From assembly GCF_030068505.1 (NCBI RefSeq), contig NZ_JAQOSO010000096.1, positions 88,242 to 152,241 on the forward strand: a DNA stretch of 64,000 bases, read 5' to 3'. The DNA comes from Roseofilum capinflatum BLCC-M114. Its GTDB lineage: Bacteria > Cyanobacteriota > Cyanobacteriia > Cyanobacteriales > Desertifilaceae. The position numbers and the translations under genes were made by a program. Below, one piece after another: positions 1 through 7,950 of this stretch (position 1 is the first letter of the stretch; the number at the start of each line of letters is the position of its first letter). The notes under the pieces were generated by a model. It made no database searches. It was not told the DNA's origin and saw only the letters and a list, made by a program, of their open reading frames with translations.

Positions 1-336
1 GGTGCAAGCCAGTAAAATATCGGTATACTGGGCATCCTGAACACTCAGGTCTTCTTCATCTGCCGCAAAATAGACGACCTTATGATGCCGGTCTTCCAAG
101 TCTTTTTTCAGCCGCAGCAATTCCGTGGTTTTCCCGGAGCCACGATGACCAGAGTATAGCTGATAGGTGAATGCTTGCGATCGCCGCACTGTTCTCCCCA
201 AATCCTTCACCACATCCTCATCCCCGCGCACCGAGCGACAGTCCACATACCTTGGATCTCCCGGTTGCAGTGGAGTCGGGGTAAAGTTGTTATACATCTC
301 ATCAAGGAGATCTTCCATTTCGTCGGGACTGATCAT
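1..336 (-). CDS. AAA/P-loop ATPase, N-terminal part (runs off the window)
   Basis: An open frame of 112 codons runs from the ATG at 336 to the window edge, so only the N-terminus is present. The product has a short acidic leader (MISPDEMEDLLDEMYNN), a Y-V-D-C-R-S-V-R-G segment, and then a Walker A loop in the context YSGHRGSGKTTELLRLKKDL near residues 72-90. This arrangement resembles cyanobacterial stand-alone AAA ATPases of unknown role that carry the P-loop close to the N-terminus. Walker B and everything downstream lie outside the window, so the effector or substrate cannot be named. No strong ribosome binding site precedes the ATG. The P-loop call is secure and the family assignment is tentative. 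Confidence 0.7.
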   Translation of the reverse strand, partial: MISPDEMEDLLDEMYNNFTPTPLQPGDPRYVDCRSVRGDEDVVKDLGRTVRRSQAFTYQLYSGHRGSGKTTELLRLKKDLEDRHHKVVYFAADEEDLSVQDAQYTDILLACT

Positions 337-414
337 GGTTCAAGACCGATAGGACTAGAGAACAGAGCAGAAGGGTTCACGCCTCATTTTATCCCAAATC
401 TAAAGCTTGATCGT

Positions 415-1986
415 TCAAAAGCCTAGGGTTTTGAGGGCGATCGCCTGTGCATCTGGCATTTGTCCGTAACTGAACACATAAGGCACATCATTGGGCAGTT
501 GGGGACGGAGAAATTCCAGGATATAAGGACTGCCATAAATGACCAAGGCTTGCAGAGTATCAGTTTTAAGCAAGGCTTCAAACCAGGCGATCGCCGTTTC
601 ATTCAACGTGGAACTGCCGCGAAATGGATGACCGCGAACGAATAATTGTAACAAGGTGGGCTGTAGACCTTGGGTGGGTAAACTGGGGGTATGACGGTCT
701 ACGAGCTGCAACGGATATCCCTTAGCTTCTGGGATCAGAATTGCAGGCGCGGGTTTAGCCAACACGGAGCAATCCAAGGCATTATCAACTACAATTAAAT
801 TGCGTCCTCCTTGGAGATTGAGGGGCAGATTACCGCCGGTTTCCTGGGCATCCTGAAGGACTGACTGCACGATTTTGCGGGTTTCTGGGGTTCCCAGAGC
901 TTGGGGAAATTGCGGAGAATCAGGTCTCGGTTTAACTTTCTGTTTGGCTTGAAAAATGCGCTCTACGGAAGCTTGAATCCGTTCTGGGGCAATTTTTCCA
1001 GCTCGGACGGCTGCACAGACGGCGGCGATCGCCCCTGGAGGATCTTGGGGCATGAGCAGAATATCTACCCCCGCTTGCACGGCTAAAACGGCGGCTTCAT
1101 TGCTGCCATAATGGTTGGCAATGGCTCCCATCACCAGAGCATCGGTGACAATTAAACCACTAAAACCCAACTCTTGGCGCAGTTTCTGGGTGAGAATTGT
1201 GGCGGATAAGGTAGCAGGATAGCGCTCATTCCAAGCGGGAATCTGCAAATGGGCGCTCATAATGCCATCGACTCCAGAGGCGATCGCACTCTGAAATGGG
1301 GGTAGCTCAATCTCGGCTAACCGCTCTTCTGAATGGGGAAGCACCGGTAATTCTAGATGGGAGTCTACTGCCGTATCGCCATGGCCGGGAAAATGTTTAG
1401 CTGTGGTTAAAATGGGATAGGATTTAGCGCCCTGAATATAGGCGGCGGTTAATTGACTGACGGCTTGTGGCGTTTCTGCAAAGGCACGGACATTAATCAC
1501 CGGATTTTGGGGATTATTATTCACATCCACCACCGGCGCATAGAGCCAATTTAAGCCGATCGCCACTGCCTCTTGTGCTGTCCTTTCCCCCATCTGTTGG
1601 GCATAGTGGCGAGCGGCTTGGGGAGACTTTTCAGCGATCGCCCCTAGAGCCATAGGGGGAGGGAAATGGGTAGCGCCACTAAAGCGTTGTCCTACTCCTT
1701 CCTCCACATCTGCCCCCACCAACAGGGGAAAGGTTGCCCAACTCTGCAACCGGTTAATGCGATCGTGCAGTTCGGCAGCGCTTCCCCCAACTAATATCAC
1801 TCCACCCACACCCCACTGGGCGATCCAGGATTTTAGGGTTTCATTGACGGGTTCCCAGTCGGGGTAGCGAATTTGATGATCGAACAAATAGCCACTTGCC
1901 CGAATCACGACCATTTGGGCAACCTGTTGTTCTAAGGACAGAGAAGCTGGATCGGGCAGATGAGAAGGATGGGTGGGATCTAACAT
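415..1986 (-). CDS. Glycoside hydrolase family 3, NagZ-like beta-N-acetylhexosaminidase
   Basis: This 523-residue protein has the GH3 TIM-barrel domain in its N-terminal two thirds. The NagZ-type signature is visible: KHFPGHGDTAVDSHLELP, which carries the catalytic-loop His of family 3 hexosaminidases, and IVTDALVMGAI, with the nucleophile Asp. NagZ enzymes remove N-acetylglucosamine from peptidoglycan fragments. The C-terminal 150 residues form a second alpha/beta domain seen in the longer GH3 proteins. There is no signal peptide, which suggests a cytoplasmic enzyme. The gene starts 28 bp after the rbfA stop on the same strand and is probably cotranscribed with rbfA and the DUF751 gene. The exact substrate (muropeptide versus another beta-glycoside) is inferred. 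Confidence 0.88.
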   Translation of the reverse strand: MLDPTHPSHLPDPASLSLEQQVAQMVVIRASGYLFDHQIRYPDWEPVNETLKSWIAQWGVGGVILVGGSAAELHDRINRLQSWATFPLLVGADVEEGVGQRFSGATHFPPPMALGAIAEKSPQAARHYAQQMGERTAQEAVAIGLNWLYAPVVDVNNNPQNPVINVRAFAETPQAVSQLTAAYIQGAKSYPILTTAKHFPGHGDTAVDSHLELPVLPHSEERLAEIELPPFQSAIASGVDGIMSAHLQIPAWNERYPATLSATILTQKLRQELGFSGLIVTDALVMGAIANHYGSNEAAVLAVQAGVDILLMPQDPPGAIAAVCAAVRAGKIAPERIQASVERIFQAKQKVKPRPDSPQFPQALGTPETRKIVQSVLQDAQETGGNLPLNLQGGRNLIVVDNALDCSVLAKPAPAILIPEAKGYPLQLVDRHTPSLPTQGLQPTLLQLFVRGHPFRGSSTLNETAIAWFEALLKTDTLQALVIYGSPYILEFLRPQLPNDVPYVFSYGQMPDAQAIALKTLGF

Positions 1987-2014
1987 GGCTCTACACCACA
2001 GCTTTACTCATTGT

Positions 2015-2419
2015 CTACTCATTGTCTTCAGTGGAGACACTATTTTCTGAGTCCTCGTGGGCATCATGTTCGTGGGAAATCTGGTTAATCAGATGCAACA
2101 GGCGATCGCCCCTTTCCAAAGAGCGATCTTCTAAAAAGATCACCTCTGGAGTGCGGCGTAACTGCATCCGATGGCCCAGTTCATAGCGAACATAGGAGGT
2201 TGCTGATTGCAATCCTTCCATGGTTTCGGCTTTTGCTTCTTCCGTCCCATAAATACTGACGAAAATTTTAGCATGTTGCAGATCTCCAGAGACATCCACA
2301 TCCGTAACGCTGACCATACCCGCCCCTACTCGGTCATCTTTAATGCCATGAATCAACATCTGACCGACTTCGCGTTTAATTTGGGAGGACACGCGAGAGA
2401 CACGACGACTGTTAGCCAT
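2015..2419 (-). CDS. rbfA: 30S ribosome-binding factor A
   Basis: This is a 134-residue RbfA of the usual length. The N-terminus ([22 protein letters not shown]) and the KH-type core, with [19 protein letters not shown] and the segment [28 protein letters not shown], are diagnostic. RbfA binds the 30S subunit during late maturation of the 16S rRNA 5' helix and is needed for cold adaptation. The extra acidic C-terminal tail ([19 protein letters not shown]) is common in cyanobacterial versions. The gene lies between the DUF751 gene upstream and the GH3 gene downstream, all on the reverse strand, a conserved cyanobacterial neighbourhood. Confidence 0.95.
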   Translation of the reverse strand: MANSRRVSRVSSQIKREVGQMLIHGIKDDRVGAGMVSVTDVDVSGDLQHAKIFVSIYGTEEAKAETMEGLQSATSYVRYELGHRMQLRRTPEVIFLEDRSLERGDRLLHLINQISHEHDAHEDSENSVSTEDNE

Positions 2420-2478
2420 AAGACCTCCTCCACATTTTGGGGTGATTAGCGGTTATCTTCTCTGGTTTGATGGTATCT

Positions 2479-2682
2479 TCACACCGGAGATAATCCTAGC
2501 ATAGCCCGTAATGTCAGGGTTAGGAAGACAAAACCCGAAACTAAGAGTCCTAAAGTGGCGATCGCCGTTACCGGATTCTTAAACAGGGGCTGGACAGATT
2601 TGAATAAAAAGAAGAAAATACCCAGCGTAAAGGTAATCAAGTACCGAGGATAGCGCGATACGTTCTGAAAGAAGTCTCCCAT
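2479..2682 (-). CDS. DUF751 (Ycf33-like) small membrane protein
   Basis: This is a 67-residue protein with two hydrophobic segments, roughly residues 13-31 (RYLITFTLGIFFFLFKSVQ) and 39-60 (VTAIATLGLLVSGFVFLTLT). The length and pattern, including the start MGDFFQNVSRYPRY, match the DUF751 family, related to chloroplast-encoded Ycf33. Its function is unknown, and it is expected in the thylakoid or plasma membrane. It sits 59 bp upstream of rbfA on the same strand and is probably the first gene of that operon. Confidence 0.85.
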   Translation of the reverse strand: MGDFFQNVSRYPRYLITFTLGIFFFLFKSVQPLFKNPVTAIATLGLLVSGFVFLTLTLRAMLGLSPV

Positions 2683-2822
2683 GGGATAGATATTTTAAGT
2701 GTGCAACAACTCAACAGGTTTCTAGTTATTCTACCTTCAGTCTGAACGACCAACCAAAATTTTGGTCGCAGAATCAATCTATGTTAACGAACCCATCTGG
2801 AAGTGATGTAGTGTCCAAGATT

Positions 2823-2937
2823 AGCGATCGCGGCCAGATCTGCCATAATGCAAGCAAGAATAGACATATCACAGTTATGCCCAAGTCTCGAACCCTCTAC
2901 GTTTGCAATCAATGTGGGGCAGAATTTTCTCAATGGT
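2823..2937 (+). repeat. Duplicate of the radA 5' end (promoter region plus first ~21 codons)
   Basis: These 115 bp align without gaps to 3696-3810, with about 8 mismatches. The segment carries the radA upstream region, the start codon (ATG at 2878) and codons for MPKSRTLYVCNQCGAEFSQW, against MAKSRTLYICNQCGAEFSQW in the intact gene. After 2937 the similarity stops: the frame continues through unrelated sequence and ends in TGA at 3012-3014, with no second CxxC pair or ATPase domain. It is therefore a fragment, not a second radA. The two copies flank the methyltransferase gene on the opposite strand. Confidence 0.9.
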
Positions 2938-2981
2938 GGCGAAGCGATCGCCCTGAATGGACGATCAACAACCGGGTTAAA

Positions 2982-3671
2982 TCACAGGACAACATGAACA
3001 AAGCTATGCTGTGAGGGTTTTTGGGGATAATGAACGATGCTCACTTGGCTACCTGGGAAGCGCTGTTCTAGGTCTGCTGCGAAGCGATCGACATTATGAA
3101 CGGCTAGATCGGGGGCTTGTTCTAGACGACTGGGAGCAATATATTTGATATCATTCAAAAATAGGCTAAATCCACGGTTAGCCAACTGGGCCATTTTGTC
3201 AGTGAAGGCGCGATCAAATGATTCTTGATCTTTTTTCTTGGGACTTAATGAGCCAATGGAAAAAATCCAATCAAAGGTTTGTCCTGGGAAAGGATAGGAT
3301 AAAAATTCACCACAAACAAATTCAGCTTGCGGATCGTGACCATAGAGCTGTTTAGCCACTCGATCAAACTCAGGCAAAAATTCCAAACCCACATATTTGC
3401 CTTGAAAGTGCTGTTGTTCTCGCAAAAATTGCAGAAAATAGCCCTGACCAGAACCAATATCTAAAACGCTTTGTATCTCTTGCCAATTGTGTTGAGGTAA
3501 ATGACTAATACCTTGATAGAGCGATAAAGCTTTCTCTTCTGAACTCCAACGAGCAGCCATCAGAGAGCGATCGCCATGTTTCTCAATCGCCTTTTGGTAG
3601 AACTGTGTAATTTTTTCTGGTTCTGCTACCATTGCTGCTTCTGAGGCAGTATAGTTTTCGTTATTCATCAT
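2982..3671 (-). CDS. Class I SAM-dependent methyltransferase
   Basis: This 229-residue Rossmann-fold methyltransferase has motif I at about residues 69-80 (VLDIGSGQGYFLQFL). The acidic end of beta-2 is in YVGLEFLPEFDRVAK, and a motif IV-like FDWIFSIGSLS follows. It resembles small orphan methyltransferases of the methyltransferase-25 type, and the substrate cannot be told. The gene is transcribed against radA and lies exactly between the duplicate radA 5' fragment and the intact radA, so it looks like cargo brought in by the event that made the duplication. Its stop lies about 45 bp beyond the duplicated fragment. ATGs at 3671 and 3668 are equally possible starts. Confidence 0.8.
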   Translation of the reverse strand: MMNNENYTASEAAMVAEPEKITQFYQKAIEKHGDRSLMAARWSSEEKALSLYQGISHLPQHNWQEIQSVLDIGSGQGYFLQFLREQQHFQGKYVGLEFLPEFDRVAKQLYGHDPQAEFVCGEFLSYPFPGQTFDWIFSIGSLSPKKKDQESFDRAFTDKMAQLANRGFSLFLNDIKYIAPSRLEQAPDLAVHNVDRFAADLEQRFPGSQVSIVHYPQKPSQHSFVHVVL

Positions 3672-3749
3672 CTTCTATCCTTCCTTGCTCTGACGAGCGA
3701 TAAGGGCCAGATCTGCCATAATGCAAGCAAGAATAGATATATCACAGTT

Positions 3750-5309
3750 ATGGCTAAGTCTCGAACCCTCTACATTTGCAATCAATGTGGGGCAGAATTT
3801 TCCCAATGGTTCGGTAAATGCTCTGCTTGCAATAGTTGGGATTCGCTGATCGAACAGGTGAGCGGCCCGGTGACTCCCACGAACAACCGGTTGGGGTTGC
3901 TGAATCAGGAGTGGCGCAAGGATGGGGGGCGATCGCCGACCCAGAGCGGTCAACCTCGCGCTGCGATTACCCTGGATGCCATTTCCGATCAAGCGGTTTT
4001 ACGGATGGATTCCGGGTTCTCGGAGTTAGACCGGGTACTCGGTGGCGGCATTGTGCAGGGGTCTTTGGTGCTGATTGGGGGAGAACCGGGGATCGGAAAA
4101 TCGACGCTGCTGTTACAAATGGCTAATCAGCTCTCCCAACATTATGCGGTGTTATATGTATCTGCGGAAGAGTCGGGACAACAGGTAAAATTACGGGCAG
4201 CGCGGTTAGGAGTGGGGGAAGAGGAAGAAGAGGAGAAACCGAAACTCAAGCATGGATTTGATGCGGTCATCGAACCGAAGCCGAAGGGAAAGAAGGGAGA
4301 AAAGTCGGAGGAACCACAGTCAAATTTTTATCTATTACCGGAAACCGATTTAGAGGAAATTTTACGGGAGTTGGAAGCGCTCAAACCCCGTTTAGCGGTG
4401 ATTGATAGTATTCAAACCATTTATTTTCCGTCTCTGTCGTCTGCTCCGGGTTCGGTGGCTCAGGTGCGCGAGTGTACTTCGGCGCTGATGCAGGTGGCGA
4501 AACGGGAAAATATTACGTTATTTATTGTCGGCCATGTGACGAAGGATGGCTCTTTGGCGGGGCCGAGGGTGTTGGAGCATTTAGTGGATACGGTATTGTA
4601 TTTTGAGGGCGATCGCTTTGCATCTCATCGGTTGTTGCGCTCCATGAAAAATCGCTTTGGCGCAACCCATGAAATCGGCGTGTTTGAAATGGTCGCTCAA
4701 GGATTGGCAGAAGTACCGAATCCCTCGGAGTTGTTTTTGGGCAATCGGGATGAGAAGGTATCGGGAACTTGTACCATTGTCGCCTGCGAGGGGACGCGCC
4801 CGATTGTGGTGGAATTGCAAGCGCTGGTGAGTCCGACAAGCTACGGTTCCCCCCGTCGGGCTACCACTGGAGTAGATAATAATCGCTTGTTGCAGATTTT
4901 GGCGGTGTTGGAAAAGCGGGTAGGTATTCCTTTATCCAAGCTCGATACTTATGTGGCTTCTGCGGGGGGGTTAGGGGTAGAGGAACCCGCCGCAGATTTG
5001 GGGATTGCGGTGTCTGTGGTGGCTTCATTCCGCGATCGCCTCGTCGATCCGCGCACAGTGATTATTGGTGAGGTAGGTTTGGGGGGACAGGTGCGAGCAG
5101 TGTCGCAATTAGAACTGAGATTAAAGGAAGCCGCGAAGCTCGGCTTTAAGCGGGCGATCGTTCCCAAAGGGCAGTCTTTACCCGACTTAGGCTTAACCAT
5201 TCTCCCGGTTGGGCGAGTTCTGGATGCGATCGTTTCTGCCATTCCCGTACAACCTCCCTCCGAAAATTCACCAGAGTCTGAATTGGAATTAGATGAATTA
5301 GACCTTTAA
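3750..5309 (+). CDS. radA: DNA repair protein RadA/Sms
   Basis: This is a 519-residue RadA, a RecA-like ATPase that promotes branch migration of recombination intermediates. The order is typical: a C4 zinc finger (Cys10, Cys13, Cys24, Cys27), Walker A in GGEPGIGKSTLLLQM near residue 110, the RadA-specific KNRFG motif in the LRSMKNRFGATHEIG segment, and a Lon-protease-like C-terminal domain (LDTYVASAGGLGVEEPAADLG). An acidic and then lysine-rich insertion (about residues 153-190, GVGEEEEEEK to KGEKSEEP) lengthens the protein relative to the usual ~455 residues. Both ends of this gene have extra copies nearby: the 5' end at 2823-2937 and the 3' end at 6152-6331 and 7240-7419. Confidence 0.96.
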   Translation: MAKSRTLYICNQCGAEFSQWFGKCSACNSWDSLIEQVSGPVTPTNNRLGLLNQEWRKDGGRSPTQSGQPRAAITLDAISDQAVLRMDSGFSELDRVLGGGIVQGSLVLIGGEPGIGKSTLLLQMANQLSQHYAVLYVSAEESGQQVKLRAARLGVGEEEEEEKPKLKHGFDAVIEPKPKGKKGEKSEEPQSNFYLLPETDLEEILRELEALKPRLAVIDSIQTIYFPSLSSAPGSVAQVRECTSALMQVAKRENITLFIVGHVTKDGSLAGPRVLEHLVDTVLYFEGDRFASHRLLRSMKNRFGATHEIGVFEMVAQGLAEVPNPSELFLGNRDEKVSGTCTIVACEGTRPIVVELQALVSPTSYGSPRRATTGVDNNRLLQILAVLEKRVGIPLSKLDTYVASAGGLGVEEPAADLGIAVSVVASFRDRLVDPRTVIIGEVGLGGQVRAVSQLELRLKEAAKLGFKRAIVPKGQSLPDLGLTILPVGRVLDAIVSAIPVQPPSENSPESELELDELDL

Positions 5310-5402
5310 GTGTTGAGCTAAATGAGCAAAGGTTATAATGAGCTGAGTCTTCACTTTTTACTTGGTCTACCTGACCCACTCTAATCCTATTAAACGGAAA
5401 CC

Positions 5403-5819
5403 ATGCCTCAATACGACCTCTATCATCATGAAGTTAAAAATGCATTGAGCAAAGATGGCTGGTTAATTACTGACGATCCTTACACTTTAGAGTATAAAGG
5501 ACTTCGTTTATATGCGGACTTGGGAGCGGAAAAATTATTGGCGGCAGAGAAAGAAGAACGGAAAATTGCGATCGAGATTAAAGTTTTTAACAGTATTTCA
5601 CAAATCACAGAACTACAAAAAGCTATAGGGCAGTACAATATGTATCAAAGTATATTAAACCGTGTTAGCCCAGAGCGAAAGCTATTTTTAGCGATTTCAG
5701 AGGAAGTGTATAACGATTTTTTTCAGAAACCAGCGATTCAAGATATTATCAACGATCAAAAGATGTACTTAATGATTTTCGATCCAGAACAGGAGGTGAT
5801 TTGTCAATGGCTCAACTAG
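5403..5819 (+). CDS. xisH: XisH family protein (fdxN element excision controlling factor type)
   Basis: This 138-residue protein matches XisH along its full length: MPQYDLYHHEVKNALSKDGW, then YADLGAEKLLAAEKEERKIAIEIKVF, then IGQYNMYQSIL. The Asp followed by E-I-K in the central block has the look of a PD-(D/E)XK nuclease core, the clan I recall XisH being placed in. XisH and XisI were named for controlling excision of the fdxN element in Anabaena, but paired copies are scattered through cyanobacteria without that element. Here xisH overlaps xisI by 13 bp, and the pair lies between radA and a duplicate radA 3' end. Confidence 0.93.
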   Translation: MPQYDLYHHEVKNALSKDGWLITDDPYTLEYKGLRLYADLGAEKLLAAEKEERKIAIEIKVFNSISQITELQKAIGQYNMYQSILNRVSPERKLFLAISEEVYNDFFQKPAIQDIINDQKMYLMIFDPEQEVICQWLN

Positions 5820-6151
5820 AGAATAAGCTGGAGCATTATCGCCAAATTATTGCTCAGATTCTCCAAAATCACGGTCAATATAAACCGAGTCATGGAGACC
5901 TAGAAACGTTAATAGTTCAAGATGAAATTGGGAATAATTACTTATTACTCGATGCTGGATGGGATCGCACTGGACGGGTTCATGCAGTGGTTTTTCATCT
6001 GAGGATTCTTGATAATAAAATCTGGATTGAGGTAGATGGGACAGAAAAAGGAATTGCCTTAGAATTAATGGAGCTAGGCATTCCTCAAGAAGATATTGTT
6101 TTAGGATTTATTCGCCCCAAAAATCGCCATGTCACTAATTCTGTAGCGTAA
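5807..6151 (+). CDS. xisI: XisI family protein, partner of XisH
   Basis: The start ATG at 5807 follows a perfect AGGAGG (5791-5796) at 10-bp spacing. An in-frame TTG at 5801 is less likely. The 114-residue product has the XisI pattern LEHYRQIIAQIL, NNYLLLDAGWDRTGRVHAVVFHLRI, IWIEVDGTEKGIALELMELGIP and a C-terminal DIVLGFIRP. The pair is often treated as a candidate two-gene module with no proven biochemistry. Its TAA (6149-6151) touches the first base of a duplicated radA 3' segment, so the module-duplication junction is right at the stop. Confidence 0.93.
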   Translation: MAQLENKLEHYRQIIAQILQNHGQYKPSHGDLETLIVQDEIGNNYLLLDAGWDRTGRVHAVVFHLRILDNKIWIEVDGTEKGIALELMELGIPQEDIVLGFIRPKNRHVTNSVA

Positions 6152-6331
6152 GCGGCGAAGCTCGGCTTTAAAAGGGCGATCGCTCCCAAAGGTCAATCTT
6201 TACCCGACTTAGGGTTAATCATTCTCCCGGTGGGGCGGGTTTTGGATGCGATCGTCTCTGCCATTCCCGTACAAACTCCCTCCGAAAATTCCCCAGAGTC
6301 CGAGTTAGAGTTAGATGACCTAGACCTTTAA
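6152..6331 (+). repeat. Second copy of the radA 3' end (last 60 codons)
   Basis: The segment reads in frame as AAKLGFKRAIAPKGQSLPDL and onward to ESELELDDLDL plus stop, colinear with the final 180 bp of radA (5130-5309). It has no start codon or upstream part and so is a gene fragment. It shares more changes with the third copy (7240-7419) than with radA itself, for example Asp-Asp-Leu-Asp-Leu at the end where radA has Asp-Glu-Leu-Asp-Leu. That implies both fragments came from a different radA allele. Confidence 0.93.
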
Positions 6332-6355
6332 TTGCCCTATTTAAAAAGGCTAGAA

Positions 6356-6931
6356 TCATGGAACTTGAACGATTTGGGCGATCGTTTCCCCTAAACGAAT
6401 AAAGTCTTTTGGATTGAGAGTCAATAAAACATCTACACCGACATTTACAGCGCTTTGCGCTGTATCGGTGGACAGTAGGAAAAGATCCCCCCTTGCCCCC
6501 CTTAAAAAGGGGGGAATAGGAAAGTCCCCCTTTTTAAGGGGGATTTAGGGGGATCAAGATGTCCCACATAACAGCGAAAACTGCTGTATAGCTGCTTGCG
6601 CGATCAATGCATCATAAATAGAACCTCCAGTCAAATTTAGACTAACCATGTTTGTCATCACAGCATGATAGTCTTTCGCTGCGAAAGGAACCGTTTCTAA
6701 TCTCTCTAAGTTTTCTGTAATTAACTGTTGAGCTAAATGAGCAGAAATACGCGGTCTCAGGGGAAGACGAGTTAGTACAGAGTAAGTTTCTGCTAGAGTA
6801 TGGGTAGCAACAAGCCCATCAATTTCTCGTATTTTTGCTCGATTGAGCCAATCAGCACAGGATTGATGATGGGGATGGCTCACTACAAACGCTGACACCA
6901 AGATAGAAGTATCAAACAGGACTTTTACCAA
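6356..6931 (-). pseudogene. PIN-domain (VapC-type) toxin gene split by a 139-bp insertion
   Basis: The readable frame (6554-6931, TTG start at 6931) gives a PIN-domain ribonuclease: VLFDTSILVSAFV with the first acidic residue, HTLAETYSVLTR, and GGSIYDALIAQAAI. It then runs into a mobile element (6448-6586) and stops after ten foreign residues. Beyond the element the rest of the gene is present: 6356-6445 encodes NVGVDVLLTLNPKDF, then IRLGETIAQIVQVP and stop. Removing the element with one TA copy restores an uninterrupted 144-codon VapC. The N-terminal acidic residues survive, but the last strand and its Asp are lost, so the present product is probably inactive or altered. It overlaps the antitoxin gene by 7 bp. 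Confidence 0.85.
6448..6586. mobile_element. Non-autonomous TA-flanked element (MITE) inside the vapC-type gene
   Basis: The 139-bp element is bounded by TA at 6446-6447 and 6587-6588. Its ends are CAGCGCTTTGCGCTG and the inverse of CAGCAGTTTTCGCTG, agreeing at 12 of 15 positions, and each end is itself a palindrome. The interior holds a second, strongly G/C-skewed inverted repeat starting GATCCCCCC and ending GGGGGATC. There is no coding capacity. Related copies lie at 14341-14457, 32351-32489 and 50274-50406. TA duplication and the absence of a gene suggest mobilisation by a Tc1/mariner- or IS630-type transposase elsewhere; that assignment is inference. Confidence 0.82.
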
Positions 6932-7176
6932 TTCATTTGCTCCTGAATTCGTTCCTCTCGCAAAGCATGGATAATATCAAGGTTATCCGTTTTTTCTGAG
7001 TTCACGACTAGCACGCTCCCTTCATAGGAAAGGTTTGCTTCTTCGTGAATTGGGGTTAAGATAATCTTTCCATCTTGCACTTCTAAATGCAGAGAGGTGG
7101 CAATAGTTAAACCGAGTTTTTCCTGTACGGCTTGGGGCACTTGGATGCGTCCCCATTCATCCATCTGAACGCTCAT
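6925..7176 (-). CDS. AbrB/MazE-type antitoxin (VapB role)
   Basis: The ATG at 7176 gives an 83-residue protein beginning MSVQMDEWGRIQVPQAVQEK, the swapped-hairpin AbrB/SpoVT DNA-binding domain. A C-terminal part rich in acidic residues (SEKTDNLDIIHALREERIQEQMNW) is likely to bind the toxin. An upstream in-frame TTG (7203) would add nine residues and is less plausible. The stop overlaps the TTG start of the PIN-domain gene, as expected for a translationally coupled toxin-antitoxin pair. A nearly identical but frameshifted copy lies at 7951-8210. Confidence 0.88.
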   Translation of the reverse strand: MSVQMDEWGRIQVPQAVQEKLGLTIATSLHLEVQDGKIILTPIHEEANLSYEGSVLVVNSEKTDNLDIIHALREERIQEQMNW

Positions 7177-7239
7177 AATTCTTAATCTTTTTGAAGACTT
7201 CAACAGGATTCACTATTTTAGCATAGGTATAAAAAGGAA

Positions 7240-7419
7240 GCCGAGCTTCGCGGCTTTAAGCGGGCGATCGCTCCCAAAGGGCAGTCTTTACCCGACTTAG
7301 GCTTAACCATTCTCCCCGTTGAGCGGGTTTTGGATGCGATCGTCTCTGCCATTCCCGTACAAACCCCCTCCGAAAATTCCCCAGAGTCCGAGTTGGAGTT
7401 AGATGACCTAGACCTTTAA
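7240..7419 (+). repeat. Third copy of the radA 3' end, with an inverted 15-bp block
   Basis: These 180 bp align to radA 5130-5309 without gaps, and the frame is kept to the same TAA. The first 15 bp (GCCGAGCTTCGCGGC) are the exact reverse complement of the corresponding radA block (GCCGCGAAGCTCGGC). AKLG is thus replaced by AELRG-type sequence without breaking the frame. The TAA (7417-7419) abuts the stop of the convergent brnA gene, which begins its TAA complement at 7420. Confidence 0.92.
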
Positions 7420-7647
7420 TTACAATACTTTTTCCAGGCGTTCAGCAATCCACACTTTAATCAAGGACTGTCGGGTGATTCCCAACCGTCTTGCTTCGCG
7501 ATCGAGTGCTTGAATCATCCACTCTGGAAAATCAACATTTACCCTTTTTTGCGTTAACTCACCCCGTCGTGCTTGACTGAGATCGAGGTATTCAACAATA
7601 TCTTCTTCTCCTCGGTCAAACTTTTCATCAAATGTCTTAGCTTTCAT
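7420..7647 (-). CDS. brnA: BrnA-type antitoxin
   Basis: This 75-residue protein has an acidic N-terminal half (FDEKFDRGEEDIVEYLDLSQA) and a C-terminal ribbon-helix-helix segment, RVNVDFPEWMIQALDREARR then LGITRQSLIKVWIAERLE. It follows the BrnT gene with an 11-bp overlap on the same strand. BrnA neutralises BrnT and represses the operon. The stop codon directly abuts the duplicate radA 3' end, so the module is bounded at that point. Confidence 0.88.
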   Translation of the reverse strand: MKAKTFDEKFDRGEEDIVEYLDLSQARRGELTQKRVNVDFPEWMIQALDREARRLGITRQSLIKVWIAERLEKVL

Positions 7648-7897
7648 AAAGTTCTATCTCCTGTTTTCGTGAACGTCGAACTGAGATGATGCGTATTTTG
7701 CTCTCTCTGTAAGCAATAATAGCTGACCAGCATTTTCCTGCAATTTGCCCAATGACTAAAAAGCGAGGCTCATCCTCTGTGCGAGCTGGGATCTCTAACC
7801 GTTCTGGATCGTCCCAAAGTTCTTGGGCTTCTACAAAATTAATCCCGTGTTTTGATCTATTGCTTTCACTCTTGTTTTGATCGAATTCAAACTCCAT
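7637..7897 (-). CDS. brnT: BrnT-type ribonuclease toxin
   Basis: From the ATG at 7897 the product is 86 residues. It starts MEFEFDQNKSESNRSKHGINFVEA, the usual BrnT opening (W/F-D-x-x-K, N-x-x-K-H-G-I-x-F). LWDDPERLEI and a C-terminal RIISVRRSRKQEIELYE with the conserved basic and Glu residues follow. BrnT is an mRNA-cleaving toxin of the RelE-like group. The longer frame to 7912 begins with TTG and is less likely. The pair is the third cargo module of the radA-flanking region. Confidence 0.9.
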   Translation of the reverse strand: MEFEFDQNKSESNRSKHGINFVEAQELWDDPERLEIPARTEDEPRFLVIGQIAGKCWSAIIAYRESKIRIISVRRSRKQEIELYES

Positions 7898-7950
7898 TTT
7901 TATACCTATCAAGAAAATAATATCAAAACCCTAACTCTCTCCCCTATCAA

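Noticed and set aside
2781..3014. Small 77-codon gene
   Set aside because: It is the duplicated radA 5' end running into unrelated sequence; no independent features.
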